NCBI RefSeq assembly: GCF_038396675.1
Contig: NC_088931.1
Coordinates: forward strand, 77,690,001-77,754,000
DNA: 64,000 nt
From: Hydra vulgaris
Lineage: Eukaryota > Cnidaria > Hydrozoa > Anthoathecata > Hydridae
Reading direction: 5' to 3'
Shown here one piece after another: positions 61,090 through 64,000 of this stretch. A program made the translations under genes and the position numbers. The notes beneath the pieces are model-generated. The model searched no databases. It had not been told where the DNA came from and saw nothing but the letters and a program-made list of their open reading frames with translations. Every line of letters begins with the position of its first letter. The first letter of the stretch is position 1.

Positions 61090-63850
61090 AGCCTTAGTGT
61101 TTTGAAAACTTATTAGTCAAACAAGAGGAAGTCGAAAAAAAGGTGGAGGGTTAGGGCTTTATTATGTTATGTCTCAAAAAAGATGATTTTAAGGTAAAAA
61201 ACATACTATGCTTCTCAAACGATAATAATGAAAGCCTTTTCATTGAAATTGTAAATATAAAATTTCGAAATATTTTAATTGGATGCGTTTATCGTCCACC
61301 AAGTGGCAAAATCAAATCATTTCAAACTTTTATCAAAAATACGATTGAAAAAATAAATAAAAAAAATAAAACTTTATACGTTATTGGGGACATGAACCTT
61401 GATTCTCTAACTTATTCAAAGTCTCCGAAAACAAAATCCTTTTTTGATATGCTTCTTAAATTTAATGTCTTCTCAGCAATTAATAAGCCAACACGAGTAT
61501 CAAAAACCTCGGCAACGGCAATAAACAATATTTTAATTAGTAATTACCTGGAAATGGAATTTGAAACCGGGATATTTATGACTGATATTAGCGATCACTT
61601 TCCGATATTTATAAAAGTAAGAAATTTAAAAGCCATGTCTGATTGTGAACCAAAAGTTATAAATTTGAAAAAACGCAATCTTAAAATGAGTAATACTAAT
61701 GAATTATCTATTAGACTAAAACAAGAAACGTGGTCCAACGTGTATAGATGTCATGACACTAACGAAGCCTTCAATAATTTTTTAGATATATTCCTAGATT
61801 GCTTTAATGAAACCTGTCCTCATAAGAACATACAAATTAAGACAAAAGCAGTAGGCAATCTGTGGATGGATAAATCACTGATAAAATGCTCAAAAAAGAA
61901 GCAAAAACTCTATAATAAATAAATAAAAAAATAAAAACACTGAAAATGAGATAAACTACAAAAATTATAAATACTTTTACCAAAATCTTATCAAAAAGGC
62001 TAAAAATAAATACTGCAGTAATCAAATCATTAAATGCAAATCTGATAATAAGATTTGCATTTAATGATTTGATTACTGCAGTATTTCGGTAATTTTCTCT
62101 GATGTACTTAAATTAGCAAAAGTAATTCCTATTTTTAAATGCAATAAACATTCAGACATAACCAATTATAGACCTATATCAATACTTTCTGTATTTTCAA
62201 AACTTTTCGAACGTGTTATTTATAATAGAATCTATAATCACCTCACTAAAAACAAATTATTTTACTCAAACCAGTTTGGATTTCAAAAAAACCTCTCAAC
62301 AGAGCATGCAACATATTGAATTAGTTAATCAAATAACTGATGGTTTTAAACAAATTTACTCAAGGAGTATTTATTGACTTATCAAAAGCTTTTGACACAG
62401 TTGACTATTGCATCCTATTAGATAAACTAAAGCACTATGGTATAATTAATAAAACTTACAATTGGATTAAAAGTTATCTTACCAATAGAAAACAATACGT
62501 GTGTAATATACAATCTGGAGTTTTAAATGTTTTATGTGGAGTCCCCAAAGATCTATCCTTGGTCCACTCCTATTTTTAATTTATATAAATGATTTTTGCA
62601 ATGCATCTTTAAAACTTAATTAAGTCATGTTTGCTGATGATACAAATATCTTTCTTACTAACAATGATATTGAGAAATTATACTTAGATATGAATATTGA
62701 ACTAAATAAAGTAAATAATTGGTTTAGGGCTAACACTTAACTTAGTTTAGTAAACACTTAGTTAGTAAACACTTAACTTAACTCTCACTTAACTTAGAGA
62801 AAACAAACTATATATAATTCCATAAAAAAACACAAGAAGAAAACCTTCCACTTAAATTGCCTGACCTTATCTTAAATGATAACTTAATTAAAAAACAAGC
62901 TAGTATTAGATTCTTAGGAGTTTTTGTTGATGAGAATTTATCCTGGCTTCCTCAAATAAGATATATTCAATCTAAAATCACTAATATAATTGGTATGATG
63001 TATCGAGTTCGCTCATATATCAATAAACAAAGTCTCAAACTAATATATTTTGGACTAATTCATTGCTTCATCAGCTATGCAAACATAACATGGGTGAGTA
63101 CGCAACCATCAAAACTTAAAAAAATTTATATTCTACAAAAAAATGCTAGTAGAAGTATTTACTTTAAAAATAAGCGTGAACACGCCAAACCTATAATGAA
63201 AGATATGAAAATGATGGATGTTTTTGAAATAAATATCTATCAGCATTTAATTTTCATGCATCGATTCAATAATAATCTCTCTCCTGCAAACTTTAATAAC
63301 AAGTTTTAAATAAACATAAATGAAAGCTATTAACTAGGAGCAAATATAAGTAACTCATATAAACTGTCTCAAATCTTTAATAAATATGCTGAATATAGCA
63401 TTGCATATCGATCACCAAATATGTGGAATAGTTATCAAAAAGGATTCAAATGTATGGCAAAGTCATTAAGTTTATTTAAGTTTCTAATAAAAAAAGAAAT
63501 TTTTAAAATTTGAGAATCAATTGTGCTTAAAGGGATCACCAAGTAATTTTAATTATTTTAGTATTTATTTTTGATTTACTGATTAGCGCAGCAGTTTTAT
63601 GCTCATTAGGGTTTTTTAATTTAATATCTATATTCTATTGAAAATGTATAAAGGGACTCTATGAAAAAATTGCGATGACGTATTGTCATCTTCATCTTCT
63701 TTGAGCCCCTGTCTGTTAACTCTTTATTTTATAAAGATCATTGTAAAAAAGGACAGTTTTTATTGTATATACAAAAACGGTGCTTGTTGACAAGATTTTA
63801 CTGTCTTCTTTGTATCTGCGGACATATTTTTATTTTTTTCTTGTATATAT
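61090..63850 (+). pseudogene. CR1-like LINE, degenerate, plus strand
   Basis: Endonuclease remains at 61164-61922: ILIGCVYRPPSGKIKSF, YVIGDMNLDSLTYSKSP and MTDISDHFPIFIKV. The part before GGGLGLYY is missing. A palindrome at 62008-62086 replaces about 140 codons. The polymerase then continues: ITNYRPISILSVFSKLFERV at about 62160, FIDLSKAFDTVDYCIL at 62370, CGVPKDLSL at 62535, MFADDTNIFLT at 62630 and IRFLGVFVDENLSWLPQ at 62905, ending with ANFNNKF near 63309 and more C-terminal sequence to about 63510. The 3' UTR runs to a short (TA) tail at 63845. It differs from the 51755-55905 copy along its length and belongs to another subfamily. Confidence 0.8.
62008..62086. repeat. Perfect palindrome, 36-bp arms and 7-bp loop, in LINE coding sequence
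   Basis: 62008-62043 is the exact complement of 62051-62086 with GATAATA between. The left arm is normal LINE coding sequence (KYCSNQIIKCKS) and the right arm is its inverted copy. Confidence 0.95.
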
Positions 63851-64000
63851 ATATATGTTGATTATTTATTGTAAAATCACTAAAAAGAAAAATTTTAAGG
63901 TTAAATAAAATTTTCCGGGTTAATTTAAAAAAATCTCGCCAGGTAAATTTTGTCATTTTTTGTTGAAAAAAAAAGATAACTTTCATTGTTAAATAAAACA
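63851..64000. other. No feature recognised
   Basis: AT-rich window end. Confidence 0.4.

Overview
This is AT-rich animal nuclear DNA, not bacterial. It has GT-AG introns, an exon-interrupted conserved animal gene, many LINE, LTR, Penelope and DNA-transposon relics, and about eleven long (TA)n arrays. The repeat mix and the AT content fit a cnidarian, most likely Hydra. That assignment is inference, because no species-diagnostic sequence was matched.

The main host gene is a complete CYRI/FAM49 gene (Rac1-binding inhibitor of the WAVE/Scar pathway) on the + strand. It has 11 coding exons from 22819 to 49362. The reconstructed 981-nt reading frame stays open across every junction and encodes 326 residues, close to the vertebrate proteins (about 323-324). 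Its introns are either about 70 bp or several kb. The large ones are packed with LINE, hAT, Tc1/mariner, Penelope-like and MITE debris.

A second multi-exon locus on the - strand (7677 to about 10220) carries a conserved protein family of unknown function. It has Cys-rich N-terminal exons and one long C-terminal exon with a frameshift near its end.

Layout: 1-5590, LINE split by a degenerate Ty3/Gypsy-like LTR element with two LTRs; 6100-6660, LINE fragment; 7677-10220, uncharacterised gene; 10525-14240, RTE LINE interrupted by a CR1-like LINE; 14385-16055, ZMYM1-like hAT relic; 17290-18680, Penelope-like element with a GIY-YIG part; 18740-20910, LINE fragments; 21126-21611, (TA)n arrays around GC-rich hairpins; 22451-49460, palindrome, CYRI gene and its intronic repeats; 51755-55905, a nearly intact CR1-like LINE (ORF2 of 1027 aa open, ORF1 with one frameshift); 56450-58022, Tc1-like element with long inverted repeats; 58195-58317, (TTA)n; 59090-60180, LINE fragment with fold-backs; 61090-63850, another CR1-like LINE.

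The most unusual signal is the number of near-perfect palindromes with arms of about 15-85 bp and loops of only a few bases. Some of them cut through LINE coding sequence. They look like fold-back (template-switch) events rather than ordinary transposon ends.
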